Source: Phytophthora sp. 'mugwort' (Eukaryota > Oomycota > Peronosporomycetes > Peronosporales > Peronosporaceae). From it: a stretch of 64,000 nt of DNA. Below are positions 44,093 to 54,198 of the stretch, one piece after another. Position 1 is the first letter of the stretch. Each line of letters opens with the position of its first letter. The notes beneath the pieces are model-generated. The model made no database searches. It saw only the letters and a list, made by a program, of their open reading frames with translations, and had not been told where the DNA came from. A program made the translations under genes and the position numbers. The DNA is taken from assembly GCA_033558025.1 (NCBI GenBank), contig JAUCEF010000010.1, forward strand, positions 707,001 through 771,000. Direction: 5' to 3'.

Positions 44093-45546
44093 TTATTCAA
44101 AGTAGTAAGTTATTTTCTGCTGTTGCAAATTACCAAGAAGGAGTTTTCTACTGGCACTAATGATGTCGTTGAGCCCCTGGCACTCAATTTCATTGGCAAA
44201 CGCATAAGTTGGCAACTGGATACATGCATTGAGTGCGTCGCGATGCGACATAGGTTGATTCTCATCGTCCTCGTCTTCGATCGGGTCAAAGACATCCAGA
44301 TCTTGATCATCTGGTTCCCATTCCGGGCAGACGCTGTCGCATTCCAGATAGTCTTCAGCAGGCATGGGGTCAGCGAGTGGCAGCTTGCCGATCAGCGCGT
44401 CCAACTCAGACGAATCACAGATGCCCTTCGGTTCGTTCAGCTGCTTCAGAGCACACACAGTCGCAGGTTGGATGATCCCAGTATGTGCCCAACAATTCCG
44501 AATAGTAGACGGATTGACAGCGTTCCAAGCCTGAACAATCATGCGAATCGCTGTCAACAAGTCGATTTTGGTGCAGGCGTCGGCAGTGATTTGGTCGAGT
44601 GTCCACTGCACAAAGGCGCAACGGTAATGCAGTTTAAAATTCTTGATAATACCCGCATCCATTGGTTGCAAGTAGGATATGGTATTGGCAGGTAGGAAGT
44701 GTACACGAACGTTTGCGAGCTCGATGTCAACGTGACAGGGTGCATTATCAATGAGAAGCAGCACCTTCCGTCCATGCATCTTCAAATTCACCAATTTCAA
44801 CCAATCAGTGAAGAACACGGCAGTCATCCACGCTTTTTTATTGGCCAAAAATTGAACTGATAGCTTTGACTTGTCCACGCCCTTAAAACACCGAGGATTG
44901 AGGTACCGATGAATCACAAGTGGCTCAAGCTTCTCGCTCCCGTCCATGTTGCAACACAAAGCAACGGTGATGCGAGCTTTGTCCTTCGTGTGACCGGCAA
45001 TCGGCCGTGTTGCAAGCGTTTGGTTAGGCTCCATGCGAAAAATAGACCCGTTTCGTCCATATTATAGACGTCTCGTGGCTCATACTCATTCAACAGGTCC
45101 ATCAACTCTTTCCGTTGTGCCTCAAGCTCATGCACAGCAACACTTGCAGCCTCTCCATGCATTCGATGAGACTTAATGCCATGGCGCTGTTTGAACCTCG
45201 TCACCCACGACGAGGACGCGGATTGGTCGGGACCAAGCAGTTCGTTCGCTTTCATCCAGATGATGGCGTCACTGATGCATACGCGGGCTTGTACCGACAC
45301 AAACCATTCGAACAATTGCTTCTCCATCGCTTCAAACCGACCAGCTTGCTTGCGTTTTGCCTGCGGATTGGCGTGATTGTCTTGCTTGGTACGAAGAATC
45401 TTGCTGATTGTCGAGCGTTTGACATGCTTCCCCAGCGTGCGAAGAGCCCAATCACTCAATGCCTGTTGCGTCAGGTCTGAATTGGCCTCGTGGTGGGCTC
45501 TGATCTTGTTCTTTTCGTCTATCGTGAGGCAAATGCGGGACGGCAT
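44093..45546 (-). pseudogene. Pogo-type transposase with a single frameshift
   Basis: I start at MPSRICLTIDEKNKI (45546); an upstream Met at 45600 is less likely. The N-terminus has a CENP-B/psq-like helix-turn-helix (ALSDWALRTLGKHVKRSTIS) and a second Tc5-type one (LLGPDQSASSSWVTRFKQRH). The catalytic core follows: YNMDETGLFF (first Asp), VLLLIDNAPCHVDI (second Asp) and LQPMDAGIIKNFK (third Asp, 30 residues after the second), a pogo-type DDD. The C-terminus is acidic and complete (stop at 44093). Frame is lost in a run of five A (45038-45042, plus strand); one base is missing. This could be a real mutation or a homopolymer error. Confidence 0.9.
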
Positions 45547-45740
45547 GTTGGAAAATCCAAGAATGAAGCGCAGTAGTCGGCTAAAATCATCAAAATCCAC
45601 TGACGACCAGTCATTTTGTGCTCCTGTGTTCCTGTGTTATATAACTGTGAGATAACAATTTTATCTTGATTTCACTATTGGAATTTCTGTTCCTTGAACC
45701 GATGTGCGACAACTCGATTTGTGCCTCATCTGTAAGTCAC

Positions 45741-45758
45741 ACAACTGTGAGTTGTCTG
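45741..45758 (-). repeat. Right terminal inverted repeat of nested pogo-type element
   Basis: acaactgtgagttgtctg, reverse complement of 44001-44018, followed by the duplicated TA. Confidence 0.92.
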
Positions 45759-45955
45759 TACATTAATAGGTGACCCCTTTAAATGCGTCTACATACTAAT
45801 TATTAGTCACCTATAAAGTACCCTAGATGTTATCCTATTGGGCGGCTCTGAGGGCTTTGTATCATATATGTGGTACCTACGTCCGTGACGTCATTCCCGT
45901 GACGTCATCGTGATGTTGGCTACATAACTTAGGGTATTTATTTAGGTACACCGCG
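45759..45955 (-). repeat. 5' LTR of the Gypsy element, inner part (split)
   Basis: It continues the LTR after the pogo insertion: cacctataaagtaccctag, gttatcctattg, and two tgacgtca motifs (45886-45893 and 45900-45907). Similarity to the other LTRs fades after about 45955, so the outer terminus is missing or diverged. Confidence 0.7.
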
Positions 45956-46034
45956 TTGTCATAATCACCTGCTTAGTCATCCACAGCCGGCCGACCTTGA
46001 GCCTCTTGAACTGGAGCTGCTCGTGCTTGGCTTG

Positions 46035-46107
46035 GGGCATTTCTAAAAGGTGCGCATGATCCGTGCCTCTTGCTAAAAAATGCTCTCAGTTTTAAAAGGT
46101 GCGGGTT
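46035..46107 (+). repeat. Left terminal inverted repeat of MULE
   Basis: gggcatttctaaaaggtgcg at its start; partner is 48208-48281. Confidence 0.8.
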
Positions 46108-46246
46108 CAACGTGCTAAATAACGTAGACCACTGTGACATGCTAAAACTTGGGGCCATTTATAGCAAGGTGGTTGCAGCACCAAGGCGAGACGGCGTTTT
46201 TCGCGCGCCATGCTCGATAAAACGCAGCAGCAAATGCACAGCAGCG

Positions 46247-48066
46247 ATGGCCTACGTCGCCGCCCCTCCGTTTGTCGCCCCACCGGTCGAAGGTCAATCC
46301 TTTCCAGACGGCAACGCTGCTCTTTATGCCATTCACGACTATGCGCTTTCCCTTAAGAAACGAGTCCGCATCGTGGAGGGAGGCGGGGGACGCAAACACA
46401 TAGCCTGCTCATCGACAGCATGCACGATGTTCGTGCAGATGTACCAAAACGATTGAATCACCTCCTGGCGCATCACGTCCATGAACCTGGGCCATATCAA
46501 CTGCACATCCGTAGCAAAACCTACAGACCGTCAGCTTGCGGGTATTCGTGCCTTTCGAAGTGCCGTCCTAGTCAACCCTGTATCTTCGGCAAAAGCTTTG
46601 TCAAATTAAGTCCAGCAACAACATGGAATCGTCGTGTCCAACATGAGCACAGTGTACCGTGCGAAGGGCATGGTAATCCGGGCAACCGCCCTGGATCGGG
46701 TCAACGCATACAAGAAAATTCCACAGTTACTTGCAGAATTTGAGAAACTTAATCCTGGCTCAATCACAGAAATCCAATCCGACGGTGACGGCCGATTTCT
46801 TAAAGGCATTGTTATCTGCAAGCCTCTCGTTGTCTCAATGCCTTACAACCAACAGATATTAGGAATTGACTGTGCCCACTCTACCAACATTAATTACGGC
46901 GGTCTTCAAATGGTACTATTTGCCCGTGATGGCAATTCAAGAACCTTACGTTGCTTCGCCTTGGTGAACTCCGAGGACATCGTCAACTATGAGTGGTTTC
47001 TCAACTGTCTGCTGAAAGCCGAGCTCTCGTTGGCAGATTATCCTCTGGTTTGTGACCGCGTCAAGGCCCTGGTTTCAGTCGGCAAAAAATGGTCTGGAGC
47101 TCCGGTACGTAAAATGTTTTGGGATTATGTTTTATTATTTTTATTTGCTAACAAGAAATGTGCAAACTGCAGCCACTGCACACTACACATAGAGCGAAAC
47201 ACCCTCTTTAGACCAGAGCAAATCGTTCAAAGCACCCCACAACAATATCTGTGGCAGCTCCAGGGTGCCAAATGCGAGGAAGAGTAAGAAAACGTGCTCA
47301 CAATGATTGGTAAGGTGGTGGGGATGGATGTCGAAACGTATGTGCGCAAGATACCTCCGTACGAGTGGGCTCTGTACGTTGTGATCGGCAAAAAGCGTTG
47401 TACGGATGGCGTACAATGAACGTTGTTGAAAGTTTCAACTCGGCCACTTCGATTGAGGGCATCAGGACGTGCGCCCCGTACGCGTATTTCGGCCGAATCA
47501 TGGCCGCAATGATGGAGGCAGCCTATGCAAGGTCAGAACTGGCCTCGAAGGGGACAAAAGAAGGTCGTCTAGTTACTGCGGGGGCTCAAGCCCTCTATGA
47601 CGAGCAGTACAACAAAATGGGGCAACTATTACGTTGCTAATTCACAAGATCAAGTTACCTTTGTCCATTGCATCGACAAGGTACCCATATTTCAATACCG
47701 TGTAGACCTGGAAAAGAACACCTGCTCGTGTATTTTCATGACCAGCACGGGATCCTCTACAGACACATGATCGCCATGTTGGTGAAGCGGAAGAAACTTG
47801 ATTATGTTTTTAGTCGATTTGCACAACGTTATCTCGTCACCAACTATGGCAAAGCCTTTGCCGACGCAAAGGTCGAGATGCCATTGCGGCAAAATGTTGA
47901 GGATGAGGAGCTGCAGCCCACTCAGTGCTCTAGTGGGCGCGGAAAGAAGCGGAAGAAGCGCATGCCAAGTCGTGGCGAGAACTCTACGAAACGAGTTCGC
48001 TACTGCAAGAACTGCGAACTGCCTGGTCATATTATACGGACGTGGCAGAGCCACTCGAGCGAATAG
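46247..48066 (+). pseudogene. MULE transposase, frame-broken
   Basis: Blocks on the plus strand: 46247-46456 (MAYVAAPPFVAPPVEGQSFP, then RVRIVEGGGGRKHIACSSTA, a FLYWCH/WRKY-like DNA-binding start); 46634-47287, the best-preserved block, with LGIDCAHSTNINYGGLQMVL and NSEDIVNYEWFLNCLLKAEL, the MULE catalytic core; 47365-47640 with TMNVVESFNSATSIEG and YAYFGRIMAAMMEAAYARSE; and 47700-48066 with VDLEKNTCSC, a SWIM finger broken by a frameshift, ending in a basic stretch and a CKNCELPGHI zinc knuckle. At least four frame breaks. Confidence 0.75.
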
Positions 48067-48207
48067 CTGAATCGTTGTAGGAGAGAGGAGTACTTGTACG
48101 GCGAGAAGAAGAGCCTCATAGCAGCAGTACGACACAAGATAGCATGCATAAATCCTCCGTCATTTGAATCACCACTTTCTCACGGCTGGTTACATAACAG
48201 ATATATC

Positions 48208-48281
48208 AACCCGCACCTTTTGAAAGTGAGAGCATGTTTTAGCAAGATGGCACGATCGTCCGCACCTTTTAGAAAATGCCC
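48208..48281 (-). repeat. Right terminal inverted repeat of MULE
   Basis: aacccgcaccttttgaaagt at its start; partner is 46035-46107. Confidence 0.8.
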
Positions 48282-49073
48282 TTGAACTTGCGCTGACGGC
48301 ACTACCGTGTTCCACAAAACATACCCGAAGCACACCCTTCGATCCTCATTAAATAGAAGCTGTGTTATCAATGAAAATGCAAGTGTTCATATACTTTGGC
48401 CGGAGTAAGTCGGTATGGCAATTTCTTAAGTTCGAAATAACCGGTATAGGCAAGTTTCTCTTTTGACAAAGTAAATCTCGGTTCATTGCGATGATAAATT
48501 ATTGTTCAGTGCACCCTGTCGAGTAAGTAATGTATGCAGCAATCAGCTTGCGACGTTAAACGGCCGAAATGTTATCTCGGATTTGGCCTCTACCCTCGTA
48601 ATCGCCCACCAAAAGTGAAAGCGTATTTTTCGCTGGGCAGCCAGCCTTTCCAATATTATTTGCTTGGCTGTCAGGCACCTCAACTGGTTAAGAACGGGAG
48701 CGACAGGGATCTCAGTCCGGTGGTGTTTCTGTCCCTCACTTCGATGCTCGACGGCCGAAGTCTCACCATCCTTGACTAATTTTCACATATTCTTGAGCCA
48801 ATCGTACGCTTCAGGACGGAGGCAAATCAGACTTTGAGGGCTGCCAGGCCAAGTGCCAAGATGTGACTTTCCATCAACGACGTGCACGAATAATTTTAGT
48901 AAGGCGTTGTCACGGTCTACTTGGGGCGATACCGCTCCCCGATAATTACGGATCGCCTGGTCGCCTCGTACCCCTCAACCTCATTTTCAAACTTGAAAGC
49001 TAAGCACGATTCCTCTCACCCTCCGTCGAGTCACTCGACCGTCTCGCCTCCCCGGCTGAAAGCTCGGTCAGTC
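48282..49073. promoter_or_regulatory. Intergenic, upstream region of SWEET gene C
   Basis: No supported gene. It includes the presumed promoter and 5' leader of the gene at 49074; the open frame extends upstream to 48921 but that part is Ser/Pro/His-rich and unlike SWEET N-termini. Confidence 0.4.
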
Positions 49074-50072
49074 ATGGGTTCCTCCACACTTGTGACGCTG
49101 CTGCATCTGACGACGGCCGCCATCCAGATTGGCATGAATCTGAGTCCGGCTCCGGACATGTACCTGGTGCACAAGCTCAAGACGACGGGGCAGATGGTAT
49201 TACTCCCGCTCGTGCTCATGTGCTTTAACAACCACCTGTGGCTGCTCTACGGGCTGCTGACCGGAAGTTACTTCCCGCTATGCGCCGCGGCGCTGGCCGG
49301 AGAGATCGCGGGGGTTATCTTCACAAGCGTCTACTACCGCTGGGCACGTGACACCGTCGAAGCACGTCGAACCTGCGGCACGGCTTTGCTCGGTATAGCG
49401 CTGGTCACCTTGTATGTGCTGCTTGGCATCGCTGGCAAAACCGGTCAGACGTTCGACCAAGTGGTGCAGTCGCTGGGCTATGTCGGGGCGACCATCAACA
49501 TCTGCATGTACGCGTCGCCGCTGGCCACGATTAAGATCGTGCTGGAGACCAAGTCGTCGGCGTCTTTGCCCATCAACTTGTGTACCATGATCTTCCTCAA
49601 CTGCTGCATGTGGGTGGCCACATCCATCGTAGACGGCGACATGTTCGTGTTGATCCCAAGCATCCTCGGCCTTTTCTTCAGCGGCGTGCATCTTCCGCTC
49701 TACTTTATCTACCGCCCGACCACTCCATACATGGATGCCCAGTTGGATGAAGGTTACGGCACGTCGGCCACCAAGACCATCGACAGCTTCAAGCTTCAAG
49801 AGCTCGGCATAGGTAGCCTGCCATCTGCGACGTATCGCGCTGTGCGTCCGTCTCGCGCGGCTCGATTCGCGACCTTTAATTACCAGCGCGCGGAGGGAGC
49901 TCCGCTTATGGTGGGGAGCATGCCTTCATTCTCGGGTACGGAGAAAAGTCCGCGTTTGTTCGGTGAGCCCTCTCCATTCCCGACTTCAAACTCACTGCAG
50001 TTTTCGATGGATGTCGACGAGCTCAGTGACCTCGAGATGCAACCGCTGACCATGACGCCCATCGCAGTGTAA
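49074..50072 (+). CDS. SWEET-type sugar transporter, paralogue C (long tail)
   Basis: Intronless, 332 residues. Seven helices and all the canonical SWEET marks: TM1 proline (LSPAPDMY), TM2 proline and NNHLW, TM5 MYASPLATIKIV, TM6 start SASLPINL followed by NCCMW. The cytosolic C-terminal tail is long (about 110 residues) and Ser/Pro/Thr-rich, suggesting regulation by phosphorylation or trafficking signals. I choose Met at 49074 because it gives the usual short SWEET N-terminus (MGSSTLVTLLHLTTAAIQIG); the 51 residues upstream look non-coding. This is the most canonical of the four paralogues and is clearly divergent from A and B. Confidence 0.9.
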   Translation: MGSSTLVTLLHLTTAAIQIGMNLSPAPDMYLVHKLKTTGQMVLLPLVLMCFNNHLWLLYGLLTGSYFPLCAAALAGEIAGVIFTSVYYRWARDTVEARRTCGTALLGIALVTLYVLLGIAGKTGQTFDQVVQSLGYVGATINICMYASPLATIKIVLETKSSASLPINLCTMIFLNCCMWVATSIVDGDMFVLIPSILGLFFSGVHLPLYFIYRPTTPYMDAQLDEGYGTSATKTIDSFKLQELGIGSLPSATYRAVRPSRAARFATFNYQRAEGAPLMVGSMPSFSGTEKSPRLFGEPSPFPTSNSLQFSMDVDELSDLEMQPLTMTPIAV

Positions 50073-50402
50073 AATGCTGCATGCTGGCCGCCCGTACCGG
50101 GTCTAAGAGTGACGTATCAAATTAAGAAAAAGTAGCAATTATTGTAGTGGATTGACAACTTCGAGATTGAAGTATTCCTGCGGCTGCAAAAGAGGCAACA
50201 GAATAACCAATAAAAGTCTCCATTATCTGTCAATTGGGTGCACGAGAGCACGAGTCAGCGTGGGATTGCATACAGGTCAACCGTTCTTCCCATCCGAGAG
50301 ATTACGGCAAGTAAACGTGTCGGTCTGTCAGCACAGTCGAGAGTGGATCGACCGTGTCCTTTTATTTTCACTCTTGATTTCACAAGGCGCCAGGCAATTG
50401 AA
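50073..50402. promoter_or_regulatory. Spacer between SWEET C and D
   Basis: 330 bp with an AT-rich 3' flank of C (aattaagaaaaagtagc) and the presumed promoter of D. The open frame of D extends to 50238 but without SWEET-like sequence. Confidence 0.4.
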
Positions 50403-51206
50403 ATGAGGGGTACCGCGGAGATTGTGATTCGGTCGATGGCCGCGTGCTCGGGCACCGTCATGATCCTGAGTCCGTCCATTCTCATCTATTTTGTGGCCAA
50501 ACAGAAGGACGTGGGCGTGGCATCTGTGATTCCGCTTGTGACTTTGTTCTCCAACTGTCACATCTGGGCGCTATACGGCTACATGATCGAGAACTGGTTC
50601 CCTATTTTCTGGATTTACCTTTTTGGAGACGCCGTGGCGCTAATCTTTCTCGCAGTCTATTGGAGATACACAAGACAGCGTCACTATTTGGACCGGGTGC
50701 TGCTGATCACGACTAGCATCTTGGCGGTCGTCTCCATCTACGCCATCATTGGAGGACTGGGCTACACTGGCCAGTCCCGGGATAGTATGGGTTCAGTCAT
50801 GGGCATCTTCGCTGATATCTCCGCGATCTGCATGTACGCTGCCCCCATGGAGAAGCTCTTCCAAGTGCTTAGGTACAGATCCGCGGTCTTCATTAACTCG
50901 CACATGGTTATCGCTGGGCTCATCAACAATTGCCTCTGGTTTACGTACGGCCTCTTGTCAGACAATTGGTTCATCATCTCGCCCAATATCATCTTTATTT
51001 CGCTCAACACGTTCACGTTGGTGCTGTGTATCGTATTCAACCCGAAGAGCCACCCTCTTCCGGCCGACTTTCACGTCCAAGGAGGCAACGAGAGCGAGCA
51101 ATCGACTGCAGAGCGGACGTCCAAAGTCAGCCTGAGCTGCAAGAGAGACAGCTCGGTCTTTGAGGCCATGCAGTCGCCACTAGACCCCATTCACCTGTCC
51201 AAGTAA
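50403..51206 (+). CDS. SWEET-type sugar transporter, paralogue D
   Basis: Intronless, 267 residues, seven helices. TM1 has ILSPSILIYF; N-x-x-x-W motifs are NCHIW and NNCLW; TM5 has the canonical proline (MYAAPMEKLFQVL), but the TM6 start lacks it (AVFINSHMVIAG). The loop GLGYTGQSRDS closely matches A and B, so D appears intermediate between A/B and C. The tail SSVFEAMQSPLDPI resembles the SSPEY...SP motif of A and B. I choose Met at 50403, where the family-like sequence starts (MRGTAEIVIRSMAACSG); an extension to 50238 adds 55 unrelated residues. Confidence 0.9.
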   Translation: MRGTAEIVIRSMAACSGTVMILSPSILIYFVAKQKDVGVASVIPLVTLFSNCHIWALYGYMIENWFPIFWIYLFGDAVALIFLAVYWRYTRQRHYLDRVLLITTSILAVVSIYAIIGGLGYTGQSRDSMGSVMGIFADISAICMYAAPMEKLFQVLRYRSAVFINSHMVIAGLINNCLWFTYGLLSDNWFIISPNIIFISLNTFTLVLCIVFNPKSHPLPADFHVQGGNESEQSTAERTSKVSLSCKRDSSVFEAMQSPLDPIHLSK

Positions 51207-51952
51207 GCATTTTGCCCGCAGTGCGATAGCCCAGCAGCGTTGCTTCACTGAAGCTCAAGGTTGTCGATGTATTGACTAGGCAGCATTCAAGCAGACTACG
51301 GACAGAGTCAGATTGGCGAAGATATTACGTGGAAGTTGGCTGCGAAAGCGCCGCAGCCTGTTATACAAGAAAACTAGAAATAGTCGAGAAAGTGGGGGTC
51401 AGGCCGGTTCCATGACAGCTGCATCAGATTCACGAAAAGTCATGCAAACGGACCGTGAAGAATGTTCTGGCCAGTGAAAAAAAAAGCTAGCAACTCTAGA
51501 GCTTATTGACGCCATCACTCACAGCATCTCACGTGTTTAAGAAACATATCGCGATTCGTTGAAGCAGCAATCCAACGAGGGTAGATCTGACGGTGAGGTA
51601 AACTAGACACGCCAAAGCAACAGAAGTCTTCGAAACATTTAGAAGCCTATATTGCAGAGGTCGGAAATTAAAAAGTGAAAATCAATAAATAGTGACGATT
51701 TTCAGTACAAATATGTATTATTGCGCTCGCCAGACTCAATAAATATTATATTGGCCAAATACTGTCAATAAATATGACGAAAGAGCACCCGACCGATGAC
51801 ATCATGCACCGGCTCCAATGACACCAGGAATGGGGGTTTGTGCACACAATTGCCGTGCCGACAGCTATCACTGGTCAGGAGCGCTAACCGCTAAATCTTT
51901 CAAACCTCCAAACTGAGCTTTCATCAGCTCATTACAACATTTTCTTAGAACG
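51207..51952. other. Intergenic, no supported gene
   Basis: 3' flank of SWEET D followed by AT-rich sequence with repeated aataaat (51680-51790). No motif of note. Confidence 0.45.
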
Positions 51953-53370
51953 ATGATGACTTCCAACAAGCTTCTCTGCGCCTTCTTCTTCAAGTCTCTC
52001 GGCGAAGGACTGCTTCGCTGCAACCTCTGTGGTCATGATCGAAAGCAAGTGGCTACGTCCGGATACTCGAACCTGCTCGCGCATCTGGCGGGGAAGCACG
52101 ACGGATACGAGACCCAGTACGCGTCGTTCCACAGCAGTACCAACCATCCGCTGCAATCCTTTGGGTTTGTGTCAGCGGAGGCCAGTAATCTGTTCTGTGG
52201 ATCGTCATGCGGAACATGCTTGTCCACGAAGTTGAAGACGAGCTCATGAGCAAGCTGCGATCTGTCATAATCAAGGCTGTCAAAAAGTGCATGACGGGCA
52301 TCGCGTTCAAGGTCGGCAAGAAGATGGAGAAGGAGATCGGAGGGCCCTTTGGTTTCATGTTCGACGGCTGGACGGCTGGACGCACGCGGGAGTGCGTTAC
52401 GTCGCCGTGTACGCTGTTTGCGAAGCAGATGAAGAGCTTCGTGTGGCACTGCTTGGACTATCCCATCTCGCGGATGGTACACAGACAGTTGATGCATACA
52501 TGCAGTTGTTCGACAACATTCTCGACGTTTACAAGAAAACCAATGCTATGGTTGCGTTTTTAGTTGCGACAACTGCACCACCAACCAGTCTATTGCAACC
52601 AAGATGGGGGTGCCTCTCGTCGGCTGTGCCAGCGACAGACCTCGCGGTCAACAAGTTTCTGGCGCCATACGAAGACTTGCGGGATAACGTGATCACTCTC
52701 ATGATAGAGCTCCGCAAGGAAAACAACTTCTCGGACCTCAAGAAGCACACAGAGCTCCTGCCTATCAAGCGCAATGTCACCCGCTGGTCGTCAATACTCA
52801 CGATCGTGCAACGCTGCATCCGGATTCGCGGTGACATTAAGAAGGTCGAGACCCGTTGAGGATCTGATCCCAACTGGTGTCAAACATAGGAAGCTGGTCG
52901 CCTTATTCGAGCACCTGAAGAAGTTCGACAGCGTGTGTTTGCGGCTCCAGCATGACAGGACCGATATGGCAGAGGTGCGCCTCATGTTTGACGCGCTAAT
53001 CGCAGAGTACCCCGTCATGACAGATCACCTGCGGGCTACGGCCAAGATTGTCCACACTCCCGCGTTCGAAACTGGTGTGGCCAAGGTGATCGCAGGATCT
53101 TCACTGTTGTCAGAGAAAGAAGAAGCAGAACTGAAGTGCTTCGAGGTGAACAAAGCACCAGAAAGAATCGCAACGAGCGGGAAGAAGACTACGCTTCGCT
53201 GTTACTCCGAGGGGGCGGTAAGAAGGAGAAGACAACGAGCCCAACGCAGTACATGCCCCTCGTGAAGCTGATACCGCCCACTTCGAATACAGTGGAGCGC
53301 CTGTTTTTCCATGCAAGCCCATCTTGACACCGCAGCGTCGATCCATGCTTCCGGTCAACTTCGCGTAGCT
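51953..53370 (+). pseudogene. Decayed hAT transposase with BED zinc finger
   Basis: Plus-strand blocks: 51953-52110 a BED finger (LRCNLCGHDRKQ, then SGYSNLLAHLAGKH); 52207-52390 with VKKCMTGIAFKVGKKMEKEI and GPFGFMFDGWTAG, the hAT DxW region; 52400-52860 with [20 protein letters not shown] and LLPIKRNVTRWSSILTIVQR; 52855-53150 with EHLKKFDSVCLRLQHDRTDM; and 53240-53330 with YMPLVKLIPPTSNTVERLF, the hAT C-terminal dimerisation motif. At least five frame breaks. Terminal repeats and an 8-bp target duplication were not found. It is a different lineage from the relic at 3950-5113. Confidence 0.75.
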
Positions 53371-53886
53371 GGCATTCTCGCCTGTTAACCGTGAGTTGTG
53401 TGAGTACGGTCGTTAGTGTTAGCTCGGAGGAAACCCTTTAAATCGTAACTCAACAACGTTATGTGCTTGATTACACGTCTAGAAATTTATGGTATTTTTA
53501 TAAATCGATATCGTCAGCTAGCTAAACACTTTCCAATTCAAAATGAATCATTGTGTAGGTATACCATTCAGCTACACAATGCAGGTGTTGCTGCTTGCTG
53601 AACATCCATATTCATGAAGAAGAAGCTTTTCTAGTGAACTGTATCCGCCTGGCACCCTGCTTTCCCACTTAAAACAGATGGGTCATCCATTCGCTTCCTG
53701 TTTGTGGTTGAGGGTTTGCCATTGGCTAAAATGATTCCCCAGATATAGCGATATCATTTGCCAAAAATAGTCAGATTTGGACTGAGAGCATATTTCCAGC
53801 AGCCAATCACTAGGCGCGTATTAGTAGCACTTCAGCTTCAAACTAGCAGGCCAAAGCAGTAGGAGATTCATTAGGCAACACAACCA
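53371..53886. other. Intergenic, no supported gene
   Basis: AT-rich; no motif recognised. Confidence 0.4.
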
Positions 53887-54198
53887 ATGCCCAAAATGCT
53901 GACCAGCGCGAGGGGTTCAAGAGATCGCCTTCAAGCTCGGCGTGCCACCCTAGCAGAGCTGGTAGGCGCGACCCCAACTGGCGTGCCAGTTTCGCCTGGG
54001 TCCAGTGTGGCTTGCGACGACACGTCGTTTGAAGAAAGTGCCGAGGACAGCCAAGGGCCTAATCTCTTTACGGTCGACCTCATCTACGCCAAGAAGATGA
54101 GTCCAGCGCCACATACTACTTTATTGCGTGGGTGGGGTACCCAAGGCCGACGTGACAACCTGCTGCTGATTTGCCGCAGGATTGGTAAACGAATTTGA
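53887..54198 (+). other. Unassigned 103-codon open frame
   Basis: It reads MPKMLTSARGSRDRLQARRA, then an acidic Ser/Asp-rich centre (DDTSFEESAEDSQGPNLFTV). No signal peptide, no domain. It could be a transposon ORF remnant; I cannot support a gene. Confidence 0.3.

Larger units (their letters stand above)
44001..45758 (-). mobile_element. Pogo/Tigger-type DNA transposon nested in an LTR, 1758 bp
   Basis: It has 18-bp perfect terminal repeats, TA on both sides (43999-44000 and 45759-45760), and one transposase on the minus strand. The flanking LTR halves rejoin exactly at the TA when compared with the intact LTR at 37127-37458 (actgaata then ttaatag), so the insertion is precise and later than the LTR. 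Apart from one single-base frameshift the transposase is complete, so this is the youngest-looking DNA transposon in the window. Confidence 0.92.
46035..48281 (+). mobile_element. Mutator-like (MULE) transposon, about 2247 bp
   Basis: Terminal inverted repeats of about 73 bp (46035-46107 and 48208-48281) align with a few mismatches; both contain ctaaaaggtgcg, tcttgctaaaa and aaaaggtgcgggtt. The interior codes for a MULE-type transposase on the plus strand. No convincing 9-bp target duplication could be assigned. It lies about 80 bp beyond the split LTR. Confidence 0.8.

Noticed and set aside
46006..48290. Target-site duplication for the MULE (ttgaactgg at about 46006, ttgaacttg after 48281)
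   Set aside because: The left copy is about 20 bp away from the terminal repeat and the match is imperfect, so it is probably chance.
48921..49073. N-terminal extension of SWEET C by 51 codons
   Set aside because: Low-complexity Ser/Pro/His sequence unlike SWEET N-termini, which normally start a few residues before TM1.
50238..50402. N-terminal extension of SWEET D by 55 codons
   Set aside because: No similarity to paralogues; the family-like sequence begins at the Met at 50403.
53887..54198. Effector candidate
   Set aside because: No signal peptide and no domain; only an acidic low-complexity stretch.
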